DNA from: Candidatus Intestinimonas stercoravium
GTDB lineage: Bacteria; Bacillota; Clostridia; Oscillospirales; Oscillospiraceae
Assembly (NCBI GenBank): GCA_019117605.1
Contig: DWZK01000042.1
Location: 1-61,146 of the forward strand
Direction of reading: 5' to 3'
DNA: 61,146 bases
The notes below the pieces were generated by a model. It was given only the letters and a program-made list of their open reading frames with translations, was not told the origin of the DNA and did no database searches. The position numbers were made by a program, and so were the translations under genes. Within the stretch, counting starts at the first letter, position 1; each line of letters opens with the position of its first letter. Positions 16,245 through 23,820 of this stretch are shown here, in pieces.

Positions 16245-18033
16245 GGCTCCCGCCCTCCTTTCCGGAGACATCCTGTGGGTAGAAGGGGCTGGCCGTCCGG
16301 CGGGCGGAGGGGCGGATGGCGAAGCTGGCGTCCTGCCGGGTGTCGGTGGCCTTCAGGAAGGCCAGCAGGCCCCAGGAGGCGAGCATGGAGGAGCCGCCGT
16401 TGGACACGAAGGGGAAGGTGACCCCCGTGAGGGGGAGCAGGTCCACCGAGCCGAATACATTGAGGCAGGTCTGGAAGACCAGCAGGGAGGTGGCGGCGCA
16501 GGCGGCGATGGTGTAGAAGCTGGACCGGCCCGCCCGGCAGGCCCGGACGGCGAACACGGCCAGCGTGACGATGGAGAGGACCGCCAGCACGCCGATGAGC
16601 AGCCCCCACTCCTCACAGAGCATGCCGAAGACCAGGTCGGTGTCCCCGGCGGCCACGTTGTAGAGCCAGCCGTTCCCCGCGCCCACGCCCACCAGTCCGC
16701 CCGAGGCGGCGGCGGACATGGTGCGCACCTGCTGATAACCCCCGGAGGAGGCCTGCTCCCAGGCGTGGCCCCAGGTGGAGAACCGGCTGAGGATGTAAGG
16801 CTTGAAGGTGAGGACGATGACCATGGCGAACACCGCGCCGCCGCACACCAGGGCCAGGGTGGCCCAGTCTCCGGAGCGGAGGTAGGCGATCACCAGGAAG
16901 GTGACGAAGAAGATGGCGGCGGTGCCGAAATCGCTCATGAGGGCGAGACAGCCCAGGCATACGGCGGTGAGGACCATGAACAGCCCCAGGTTCCGCTTGC
17001 GGAAGAGCCGCTCCAGGGTGGCGGAGCCGGCGAAGATGTAGCAGATCTTGGCCACCTCCGAGGGCTGGAAGGAGAGGGGGCCCAGAGTGAGCCAGTTGAG
17101 GGCCCCGTACCGGGCCCGGCCCAGGATCAGGGTGATCCCCAGCAGGGCGATGGCCGCCCCCGCCATGAGCCAGCGGATGCGCTTGACCCGCTCCAGGTCC
17201 CGGAGGAAGAGGCCCAGCACCACGAAGAGGCAGAGCCCCAGGAGCAGGGCGAAGAGCTGCTTGAACAGGTCGCCGGGGGCGGAGGAGGCGGTGACTGCCA
17301 GGGAGAGGGTGGACAGGAAGAAGGCGATGGTCTCCATCTCGAAGCCCACCCGGCGGATCGCCCGCATGGCCAGGAAGTAGCCCCACATGACGGCGCACAG
17401 GGCGAAGAACACGGTGCCCACCAGGACCGGATCCCCCTGGGGGTCCGCGGCGATGAGCTGTATGGCGGTGAGGAGCTGGAAGAGGGTGAGGAAGAGGAGC
17501 CCCACCCAGGGGGAGACGGGGCGCTCCTCCGCCTCCCGCTGCTTGGAGCGGCGGGCCTGCTCATCCGGCGGCACAGGGAGGAGGACGGTCTCCACCCCGC
17601 TCAGGCCGATCACGTCCCCGTATGCCGCCGGGGCGGAGCCGGATACGGGCTGCCCGTTCCGGGTGACGCCGCCGCTGGACCCCAGGTCGTGGACGGTCCA
17701 GCCTCCGTCCTCGCCGCGGATGAGGGCGGCGTGCTGCCGGGACACGGTGGGGTAGACCAACACCACGTCGGAGGCCGGGGAGCGGCCCAGGATGTTCTCC
17801 CAGTGGGTGAGGGGCTCCGAACCGCCGTTGGGCAGGGAGAGGTAGGCCCACACCTCGGGGGTATGGGGCACGTTGAGCAGAGAGCGGATGCTCCGCACCA
17901 GGATGAGCAGCGCCAGGATAGGGAAGAGGAAGCGCACGATCGAGGTGTACCAGGCGGCTACCAGCGCCTGGTCGCCCAGGGCGCCGGTGAGGGCCGTCCC
18001 CAGGCCGGAGAGCGCGGAGAGGGATATGGGCAT
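16237..18033 (-). CDS. FHA-domain SEDS peptidoglycan polymerase (FtsW/RodA/SpoVE family)
   Basis: This 598-aa protein has an N-terminal membrane helix, then a cytosolic forkhead-associated domain (ILGRSPASDVVLVYPTVSRQ, then TVHDLGSSGGVTRNG). A ten-helix SEDS domain follows. Family landmarks are the SFQPSEVAKI segment, LMSDFGTA, GNGWLYNVAAGDTDLVFGM and the C-terminal TFPFVSNGGSSMLASWG. SEDS proteins polymerise lipid II into glycan strands together with a class B PBP, here the next gene. FHA domains bind phosphothreonine, so polymerisation may be tied to a Ser/Thr kinase. ATG at 18033 follows gaaaggaggag; the frame extends further upstream to 18180 without support. Confidence 0.93.
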   Translation of the reverse strand: MPISLSALSGLGTALTGALGDQALVAAWYTSIVRFLFPILALLILVRSIRSLLNVPHTPEVWAYLSLPNGGSEPLTHWENILGRSPASDVVLVYPTVSRQHAALIRGEDGGWTVHDLGSSGGVTRNGQPVSGSAPAAYGDVIGLSGVETVLLPVPPDEQARRSKQREAEERPVSPWVGLLFLTLFQLLTAIQLIAADPQGDPVLVGTVFFALCAVMWGYFLAMRAIRRVGFEMETIAFFLSTLSLAVTASSAPGDLFKQLFALLLGLCLFVVLGLFLRDLERVKRIRWLMAGAAIALLGITLILGRARYGALNWLTLGPLSFQPSEVAKICYIFAGSATLERLFRKRNLGLFMVLTAVCLGCLALMSDFGTAAIFFVTFLVIAYLRSGDWATLALVCGGAVFAMVIVLTFKPYILSRFSTWGHAWEQASSGGYQQVRTMSAAASGGLVGVGAGNGWLYNVAAGDTDLVFGMLCEEWGLLIGVLAVLSIVTLAVFAVRACRAGRSSFYTIAACAATSLLVFQTCLNVFGSVDLLPLTGVTFPFVSNGGSSMLASWGLLAFLKATDTRQDASFAIRPSARRTASPFYPQDVSGKEGGSHA

Positions 18034-18055
18034 GGTCTCTCCTCCTTTCGGGAGA

Positions 18056-18061
18056 AGTATA
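18056..18061 (-). promoter_or_regulatory. Extended -10 element upstream of the FHA-SEDS gene
   Basis: On the minus strand TGGTATACT gives a TGN-extended -10 (TATACT). A weak TTTCCC lies 17 bp further upstream. It sits 23 bp before the ATG, between the S24 repressor gene and the polymerase gene. Confidence 0.4.
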
Positions 18062-18100
18062 CCATAGCTCGCGCCGCCGGGAAAGGGGCGGATCGCAGGA

Positions 18101-18889
18101 TCAGGGCCGTCCGGGGTCCCGGAGCCAGCGGTAAGTGCGCACCGCGCCCAGGACGGTGCCCAGACAGGAGAACTGGTCATCCGCCTCCACCGTGAGGGTC
18201 TTGGCGTCCACGTTCACCGGCACCAGACGGGTCACGCCGCGGCGGCGCTGGAGCTTGCGGATGAAGCCCTCCCCGTTGACCAGGAACACCCCCAGCTGCT
18301 CATCGGAGGGGTCGGCCCGCCGGATGGCCAGCAGGGTGCCGGGCAGATAGGCGGGGCTGAGGGACTGGTCGGCCACGGCGACGGCGAAATCCGCCGCCTC
18401 CACCGTGGGCGAACAGGGGGCAGCCAGCACCCGGAAGGAAGCGGCGTCGGCGAAGGCGCCCAGCCGTCCCAGGGCCAGAGCGGGCGGGGAGAAACAGAGC
18501 AGCTTCTTCTCCTTGCCGTCCCCGGCCGGAAGGGCGAAGTGGGCGGAGAGGAGCCGGAGGAAGAGCTCCAGGATCTGCCGGGTGGGCTCGTCCAGGCTGC
18601 GGTACTGGTAGAAGAGGTCCCGCTCCCGCTCGGAGAGGAAGAGAGGCTTGGCGTGCTCCATACAGGCGGGGGTGAAGTGGGACACCGGCAGGTCGTCGTC
18701 GGTGAGATACTGGAGCGGCACATGGAAAAAGGCGCAGAGCTGCTGCATGGTGTGCAGGGTGGGGGCCCGGGTCTGGCCTGAGAAGAGCTTGTTGAGGGTG
18801 GCGGTAGGGATCCCCGCCCCCTCGGCGATCTCGCCGGTGGTCAGGCCGGCCCGCCGCTTGAGATACAAGAGCTTTTCATATATCGACAT
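18101..18889 (-). CDS. Helix-turn-helix repressor with S24/LexA-like C-terminal domain
   Basis: This 262-aa protein has an XRE-type helix-turn-helix at about 5-62 (GLTTGEIAEGAGIPTATLNK, LFSGQTRAPTLHTMQQLCAF). A middle region is followed by an S24 fold at about 165-250, with VADQSLSPAYLPGTLLAIRR and FLVNGEGFIRKLQRR. The Ser of QSL and the Lys of RKL stand at the positions of the Ser-Lys dyad, so it may cleave itself like phage CI or LexA. It is not full LexA. The cell-wall gene pair starts 68 bp downstream in the same direction, so it may belong to the same unit. Confidence 0.8.
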   Translation of the reverse strand: MSIYEKLLYLKRRAGLTTGEIAEGAGIPTATLNKLFSGQTRAPTLHTMQQLCAFFHVPLQYLTDDDLPVSHFTPACMEHAKPLFLSERERDLFYQYRSLDEPTRQILELFLRLLSAHFALPAGDGKEKKLLCFSPPALALGRLGAFADAASFRVLAAPCSPTVEAADFAVAVADQSLSPAYLPGTLLAIRRADPSDEQLGVFLVNGEGFIRKLQRRRGVTRLVPVNVDAKTLTVEADDQFSCLGTVLGAVRTYRWLRDPGRP

Positions 18890-18969
18890 CGCGCATCCCC
18901 CCTATTTCGACGGGATCGACCAAGGATGGTAAAAACATCCGCTTCCAGCGGCAAATTCCGGGATAGATA

Positions 18970-18998
18970 TTGACAATTTCTTAAAAATACATCATATT
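18970..18998 (+). promoter_or_regulatory. Candidate promoter of the small DUF6514-like ORF
   Basis: A perfect TTGACA near 18970 is followed after 17 bp by CATATT, within an AT-rich stretch flanked by GC-rich DNA. It points to the ORF at 19066. Confidence 0.45.
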
Positions 18999-19065
18999 GT
19001 GACTGTGCTGCCGGAGACCACAAAATGTGGTCGGGGCGGGCCGCTCATTTGTATTGCAATACGAC

Positions 19066-19368
19066 ATGGCAGATCGATTATACTTCTTTTTCGCGCAGGA
19101 ACCATACAGTAATTTGTCGAATAGAGCAAAGAAGGGAATTTTTGAGGATGAGGAGAGATCAGAATTGAAGAGGACCGACCCGGCATTTTACGTCTGTCGC
19201 GACATATCTTCCCCGACGATGTTTGGCATCCGCTGCTCCGACGGGACGCGCGCACCGCGCATCTCCACGGATTATCAGGAAGTATACCGGCTGGCGCAGG
19301 CCTGCAACCGCTGCCGGCTGTCCCCGGTCCATCTGCTCGACGTAGTGACGGATTTCCGCTGTTCTTGA
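19066..19368 (+). CDS. Small protein, probable DUF6514 family
   Basis: This 100-aa ORF starts at ATG 19066. The end, YRLAQACNRCRLSPVHLLDV followed by VTDF, and the middle (SPTMFGIRC) match my recollection of DUF6514, a small clostridial family of unknown function. The start is uncertain. ATG 19066 has a poor ribosome site. A TTG at about 19165 (MKRTDPAFYVCRD) has GAGGAG 9 bp upstream and would give a 67-aa protein. The opposite strand shows nothing better. Confidence 0.5.
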   Translation: MADRLYFFFAQEPYSNLSNRAKKGIFEDEERSELKRTDPAFYVCRDISSPTMFGIRCSDGTRAPRISTDYQEVYRLAQACNRCRLSPVHLLDVVTDFRCS

Positions 19369-19700
19369 CAAAGGCGCAGACAGGAGGACACCACAGCTCT
19401 TTGATCGCAAGGAAGGAGGGAGCCGCCGCACATACCGATAAATAAGGATTAGGAGCTCTGCGGATAGAGTCTGAAACGACAGCGGAGGTCCCCACGTGCC
19501 CGGCCATCCCGCACCAAGAGGGCGGGGATGGAACGGGAGGACGCGGCGGACCTTCGCGTTCTTATTTTGTGCGTAGGAAGCTCTGCCGGCGCCGCCGCCA
19601 GGGCATGACCGTCCCGCCCGGAGGGGCGGGGGAGAGGGGGGAGCGGAGGGGCAGGGCGGCGCCCTTTCAGGGAAAACAGGGGAAACGCGGGAAATAAGGC
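19369..19700. other. Long leader region without a recognisable gene
   Basis: About 330 bp with no convincing reading frame. It holds a GC hairpin at 19613-19630 (cccgccc / gggcggg) and a purine-rich tract from 19621. No riboswitch or RNA gene is recognised. Confidence 0.4.
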
Positions 19701-19743
19701 TTGCTATTCTGTCATGGGGAGGGTAAAATATTAGTCTACTAGA
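19701..19743 (+). promoter_or_regulatory. Promoter plus palindrome before the radical SAM pair
   Basis: TTGCTA (19701-19706), 17 bp, TAAAAT (19724-19729). Just downstream, over the expected start of transcription, lies the palindrome gtcta-c-tagac (19733-19743), a possible repressor site. Confidence 0.6.
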
Positions 19744-19807
19744 CGTATCATCGGTGGAAGAGCGTGTCCCTCTCCTCCGCTGATGATAAAGCAAGCGGAG
19801 GATCAGA

Positions 19808-21646
19808 ATGGACCGGACGATGGAGATCATCCTTTCCCGGGTGCAGAAGCCGGCGCGCTACACCGGGGGAGAATATAACGCGGTGGTCAAGGACCGCAAA
19901 AAAGTGGATACCCGTGTGGCGCTGTGCTTTCCGGATACTTATGAGATCGGCATGTCCAATCTGGGCGTGCGGATCCTCTACGGCGTGATGAACGAGATGC
20001 CGGGGGTGTGGTGCGAGCGGGTGTTCGCCCCCTGGGGCGATATGGAGGAGGAGATGCGCCGGGAGGGCATCTCCCTCTATGGCCTGGAGAGCGGCGACCC
20101 CATCGAGGACTTCGATATCATCGGCTTCTCCCTGGGCTATGAGATGGCCTATTCCAATGTGCTCAATATGCTGGACCTGGCGGGGCTCCCCCTGCGGACC
20201 GAGGACCGGGACGAGGAGTCGCCCCTGATCATCGCCGGGGGCACCTGCGCCTACGACCCGGAACCGCTGGCCCCCTTCGTGGACGTCTTCTCTCTGGGCG
20301 AGGGGGAGGAAGTGACGGTGGAGCTCATCGAGCTCTTCCGCAGGGGCCGCCGGGAGGGCTGGTCCCGGCAGGAGCTGCTCCTGGCCGCCGCCCAGATCCC
20401 CGGCCTGTACGTCCCCTCTCTCTACGAGGTGACCTACCGGCCCGACGGGACGGTGGACCAGGTGCGCCCCAAGCCCGGGGCCCCCGAACTGGTGACCAAG
20501 CGGATCGTGCAGGACTTCGACAAGGCCTATTTCCCTGTCAAGACCATCGTCCCCTCCACCGAGATCGTCCACGACCGGGTGATGCTGGAGGTGTTCCGGG
20601 GCTGCATCCGGGGGTGCCGGTTCTGTCAGGCGGGCTATGCCTACCGCCCCGTCCGCTCCCGCGACCCCAAGCGGCTGGTGGAGCAGGGCATCGCCGCCTG
20701 CAAGGACTCGGGCTACCAGGAGATCACCCTCTCCAGCCTGTCCACCAGCGACTACCGGCCTCTGGAGGGCCTGTGCGACGGGCTGCTGGAGTGGTGCGAG
20801 CCCAACAAGGTCTCCCTGTCCCTGCCCTCGCTCCGGGCGGACAATTTCTCCATGGGCCTCATGGAGCGGGTGCAGCATGTGCGCAAGTCGGGACTGACTT
20901 TCGCGCCCGAGGCGGGCACCCAGCGCCTCCGGGACGCCATCAACAAGAACGTCACCGAGGAGGACCTGCTCAACTCCTGCCGCACCGCCTTCTCCGGCGG
21001 CTGGAACGCGGTGAAGCTCTATTTCATGCTGGGCCTGCCCACGGAGACGGATGAGGACGTGCTGGGCATCGCCGACCTGGCCAGGAAGGTGCTCCAGACC
21101 TGGCGGGAGCATGCCCCCGACAAGCGGCGGGGCTGCCGGATCACGGTGTCCACCTCCTGCTTCGTGCCCAAGCCCCACACCGCCTTCCAGTGGGAGCCCC
21201 AGGTGACCCGGGAGGAGTATCTCCGCCGGGTGAAGCTGCTGCGGGACAACATGCGGGACAGGTCCATCACCTACCACTGGCACGACCCGGACACCTCCTT
21301 CCTGGAGGCGGTCTTCGCCCGGGGCGACCGGCGGGTGGCCGATGTGATCGAGACCGCCTGGCGCATGGGCGCCAAGTTCGACTCCTGGAGCGAATATTTC
21401 GATATGGACCGGTGGCTCCAGGCCTTCCAGCGCTGCGGCCTGTCCCCGGAGTTCTACGCCAACCGGGCCCGGGACCGGGAAGAGGTCCTGCCCTGGAGCC
21501 GGGTGTCCACCGGTGTGCGCGCCGACTTCCTCTGGCACGAGCGGGAGATGGCCTACCAGGCCGTCATCACCCCCGACTGCCGGAAGCAGTGCACCGGCTG
21601 CGGCGCGAATATGCTGCTGAGAAAGGGGGACGTGTGCGATGCCTGA
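19808..21646 (+). CDS. TIGR03960-type B12-binding-domain radical SAM protein
   Basis: This 612-aa protein has an N-terminal B12-binding-like region (VALCFPDTYEIGMSNLGVRI, DIIGFSLGYEMAYSNVLNML). A radical SAM core follows with the cluster motif CIRGCRFCQAG (CxxxCxxC) and the downstream TLSSLSTSDY and TFAPEAGTQRLRDAINKNV segments. The C-terminus carries a CRKQCTGCGAN cysteine group that may hold a second cluster. The biochemical reaction of this family is not known to me. The start has gcggaggatcag before it. It overlaps the partner gene at 21639 by 8 bp. Confidence 0.92.
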   Translation: MDRTMEIILSRVQKPARYTGGEYNAVVKDRKKVDTRVALCFPDTYEIGMSNLGVRILYGVMNEMPGVWCERVFAPWGDMEEEMRREGISLYGLESGDPIEDFDIIGFSLGYEMAYSNVLNMLDLAGLPLRTEDRDEESPLIIAGGTCAYDPEPLAPFVDVFSLGEGEEVTVELIELFRRGRREGWSRQELLLAAAQIPGLYVPSLYEVTYRPDGTVDQVRPKPGAPELVTKRIVQDFDKAYFPVKTIVPSTEIVHDRVMLEVFRGCIRGCRFCQAGYAYRPVRSRDPKRLVEQGIAACKDSGYQEITLSSLSTSDYRPLEGLCDGLLEWCEPNKVSLSLPSLRADNFSMGLMERVQHVRKSGLTFAPEAGTQRLRDAINKNVTEEDLLNSCRTAFSGGWNAVKLYFMLGLPTETDEDVLGIADLARKVLQTWREHAPDKRRGCRITVSTSCFVPKPHTAFQWEPQVTREEYLRRVKLLRDNMRDRSITYHWHDPDTSFLEAVFARGDRRVADVIETAWRMGAKFDSWSEYFDMDRWLQAFQRCGLSPEFYANRARDREEVLPWSRVSTGVRADFLWHEREMAYQAVITPDCRKQCTGCGANMLLRKGDVCDA

Positions 21647-22307
21647 CCAGCGCATCCGTTTCTCCAAGAGCGGACCGGCCTGCTACATCTCCCATCTGGA
21701 CCTGATGCGGACCTTCCAGCGGGCCTTCCTCCGGGCGGGCATCCCCATCCGGCATACCGAGGGGTTCAATCCCCACGCCTATGTGTCCATCCCCCTCCCT
21801 CTGTCGGTGGGCTTCTCCAGCCAGTGTGAGATCATGGAGTTCGGCCTTTCAGAGGGCGTGGAGAAGGCCTCCGTCCCCTGGCGGCTGACCCGGGCCCTGC
21901 CGGAGGGGATCACCGTCACCCGGTGCTACGATGCCGTGCGCCCCTTCAAGGAGCTCTGTTACGTCAACTACATCGTCACCCTGGAGTACGATGCCGGCGC
22001 GCCTGTGGGGGCGGAGAACGCCATCCGCTCCCTCCTGGGCCGGGAGAGCCTGGTGGTGACCAAGAAGTCCAAAAAAGCCAAGAACGGCCAGACCCAGCTG
22101 GACCTCATCCCCCTCATCCAACGGGTGGACTACGAGGGGCGGCGGGATGCGGTGGTGCTGGACATGGTCCTCCGGGCCAAGGACCCGGGGCTCAATCCGG
22201 CGCTGCTCCTCTCCGCGATCCAGGCGGAGTGTCCGGAGCTGGCCCCCGACTATGTGAGCTACCACCGGAAGCAGGTGCTGGACGCCTGTTTCCGCCCCTA
22301 TGAATGA
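21639..22307 (+). CDS. TIGR03936/DUF2344 radical-SAM-linked protein
   Basis: This 222-aa protein begins IRFSKSGPACYISHLDLMRT and has HTEGFNPHAYVSIPLPLSVG, both typical of the partner that in some genomes is fused to the TIGR03960 protein. No cluster-binding cysteines are present. It overlaps the radical SAM gene by 8 bp and is presumably made with it. In many Firmicutes ribonuclease G and ribosomal L21/L27 genes follow; here an SLH protein gene follows instead. Confidence 0.88.
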   Translation: MPDQRIRFSKSGPACYISHLDLMRTFQRAFLRAGIPIRHTEGFNPHAYVSIPLPLSVGFSSQCEIMEFGLSEGVEKASVPWRLTRALPEGITVTRCYDAVRPFKELCYVNYIVTLEYDAGAPVGAENAIRSLLGRESLVVTKKSKKAKNGQTQLDLIPLIQRVDYEGRRDAVVLDMVLRAKDPGLNPALLLSAIQAECPELAPDYVSYHRKQVLDACFRPYE

Positions 22308-22320
22308 AGAGGGAGACAGC

Positions 22321-23466
22321 ATGACCAAGCGGATCGTCGCCGCCGCCCTGTGCATATGCCTGGCCCTGTGTACCGCGGTGGCCCTGGCGGTGAGCGGCAC
22401 GGGCGGAGAGGGGCTCATCACCAAGTCCTATGTGGACGGGACCTATACCCAGGACGTCCTGGCGCAGGCGGATGCCCGCATCCAGGAGGCCCAGGGCGCG
22501 CTCTATCAGCAGGCCCTCTCCGAGCTGGAGGAGAAGCACAGCGCCTATCTGGCCCAGGCGGGGCTGGAGAGCGGGACAGGGACCTATCACCCGGCCTTTT
22601 CCGATATCCGGGTGAAGCAGGGGGACCAGATCCGGGTCTCCGCCGGGTCCGGGTTCCTGCTCCTGGCCGGAGAGGCGTCCCTCTCCTGTCAGGGGAAAAA
22701 GGCCCTGGACCTCTCCAACGGCTGGGAGAAGGGGACGGGGGCCCTGGCCCAGGGCCGCCGGTATCTGGTGGAGGAGGAGACCACCGCCACGATCACGGTC
22801 ACCTCTCCCACGGCGGTGCTCTCTCTGGAGGGGTGGTATGCTCTGGAGCCCGGGGACGGGGTGGACTATAACGCCCTGGCCGATGCCCTCCGCCAGCTGG
22901 GCCTGTTCCGGGGCAGCGACACAGGCTATGGCTCCGGCTATGACCTGGAGGCGGCCCCCACCCGGATCCAGGCCCTCATCATGTTCCTGCGCATCCTGGG
23001 GGAAGAGCAGGCCGCCCTGGCCACCACCGCCTCCTGTCCCTTCACCGACGTGCCCGCCTGGTGCCAGCCCTATGTGGCCTACGCCTATGCCCAGGGCCTC
23101 ACCAAGGGGGTGGACCAGACGGCCATGCGCTTCGGGACGGACGAGACGGTCACTGCCGCCCAGTTCATGACCTTCATCCTCCGGGCCCTTGGCTATCAGG
23201 ACGAGGGGGAGAGCCCCGACTTCAGCTGGGACACCGCCATAGAGCGGGCCCAGGAGCTGGGCGTCCTGACGGCGGGAGAGGCCCGGCTGCTCCAGACAGG
23301 GCCCTTCCTCCGGGCGCATGTGGTCTATTTCTGCTACTTCGCGCTGGACGCCCAGTACAAGGACGGCGGGGGGACCCTCCAGGACCATCTGATCTCCAGC
23401 GGGGCCCTGGACGCCGCCACAGTGGCGGCGGTGCGGGGCGATGTGCAGGTGGAGCGGATCTCGTGA
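22321..23466 (+). CDS. Secreted SLH-domain protein
   Basis: This 381-aa protein has a signal peptide (RIVAAALCICLALCTAVALA). A helical stretch (DARIQEAQGALYQQALSELE) precedes a beta-rich region with ISVSAG-like strands. Weak SLH repeats occupy about residues 175-345 (CPFTDVPAWCQPYVAYAYAQ, ETVTAAQFMTFILRALGYQ). It is probably attached to the cell wall with an unknown role. ATG at 22321 follows agagggagac. The start at 22300 would overlap the previous gene and lacks a ribosome site. Confidence 0.8.
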   Translation: MTKRIVAAALCICLALCTAVALAVSGTGGEGLITKSYVDGTYTQDVLAQADARIQEAQGALYQQALSELEEKHSAYLAQAGLESGTGTYHPAFSDIRVKQGDQIRVSAGSGFLLLAGEASLSCQGKKALDLSNGWEKGTGALAQGRRYLVEEETTATITVTSPTAVLSLEGWYALEPGDGVDYNALADALRQLGLFRGSDTGYGSGYDLEAAPTRIQALIMFLRILGEEQAALATTASCPFTDVPAWCQPYVAYAYAQGLTKGVDQTAMRFGTDETVTAAQFMTFILRALGYQDEGESPDFSWDTAIERAQELGVLTAGEARLLQTGPFLRAHVVYFCYFALDAQYKDGGGTLQDHLISSGALDAATVAAVRGDVQVERIS

Positions 23467-23478
23467 ACGAAAGATAGG

Positions 23479-23506
23479 ACCCTCAGTCCTCCTGACGCAT
23501 AGGATA
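23479..23506 (+). promoter_or_regulatory. Candidate sigma-K-type sporulation promoter
   Basis: AC at 23479-23480 and CATAGGATA at 23498-23506 are 17 bp apart. This fits the late mother-cell sigma-K pattern AC-N16/17-CATAnnnTA. It lies 51 bp before the Cys-rich peptide gene. Confidence 0.4.
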
Positions 23507-23556
23507 GAGCGAGGCCGGGACCAAGCGGCCGACTTTTCATCAGGAGGTAACTGACG

Positions 23557-23721
23557 ATGGGGTGCAATAATGGCTGCGGCTGGGGCGGCGGGAGCTGCCT
23601 GTGGATCATCCTGATCCTGATCGTGCTGTTCTGCTGCTGCGGCGGGAGCTGGAGCGGCGGCTGCAACAACAATAACTGCGGCTGTAATAACGGCTGCGGC
23701 TGCAACAACGGCTGCTGCTGA
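23557..23721 (+). CDS. 54-aa Cys/Gly/Asn-rich membrane peptide
   Basis: A small gene with an ideal ribosome site (caggagg, 23540-23546) and ATG at 23557. The product has 13 cysteines in 54 residues. It starts MGCNNGCGWGGGSC, continues with one hydrophobic helix (LWIILILIVLF) ending CCC, and finishes with a repeated CNNGCGC pattern. It is flanked by a candidate sporulation promoter and a perfect terminator, so it is a self-contained unit. It recalls YjcZ-type small sporulation peptides in outline but is far richer in Cys. A coat or forespore-membrane role, or metal/disulfide cross-linking, is possible but unproven. Confidence 0.8.
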   Translation: MGCNNGCGWGGGSCLWIILILIVLFCCCGGSWSGGCNNNNCGCNNGCGCNNGCC

Positions 23722-23750
23722 GCCTACGCGCACATATCCGTTCAAGGCCC

Positions 23751-23785
23751 GAGGGCGAGGCGAGAGCCTCGCCCTCTTGTATTTT
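23751..23785 (+). terminator. Rho-independent terminator of the Cys-rich peptide gene
   Basis: A perfect 11-bp stem (gagggcgaggc / gcctcgccctc), loop gaga, is followed by ttgtatttt. Confidence 0.92.
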
Positions 23786-23820
23786 GCCGGGACATCCGGA
23801 CAGAGGAGGAGGGGGAAGAG

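Noticed and set aside
19369-19700. Riboswitch or structured leader before the radical SAM pair
   Set aside because: Only one simple GC hairpin is visible, and it lies upstream of the predicted promoter, so it would not be in the transcript.
19748-21667. 639-codon open frame on the minus strand
   Set aside because: Exact antisense of the radical SAM gene; Gly/Leu/His/Val-rich without motifs.
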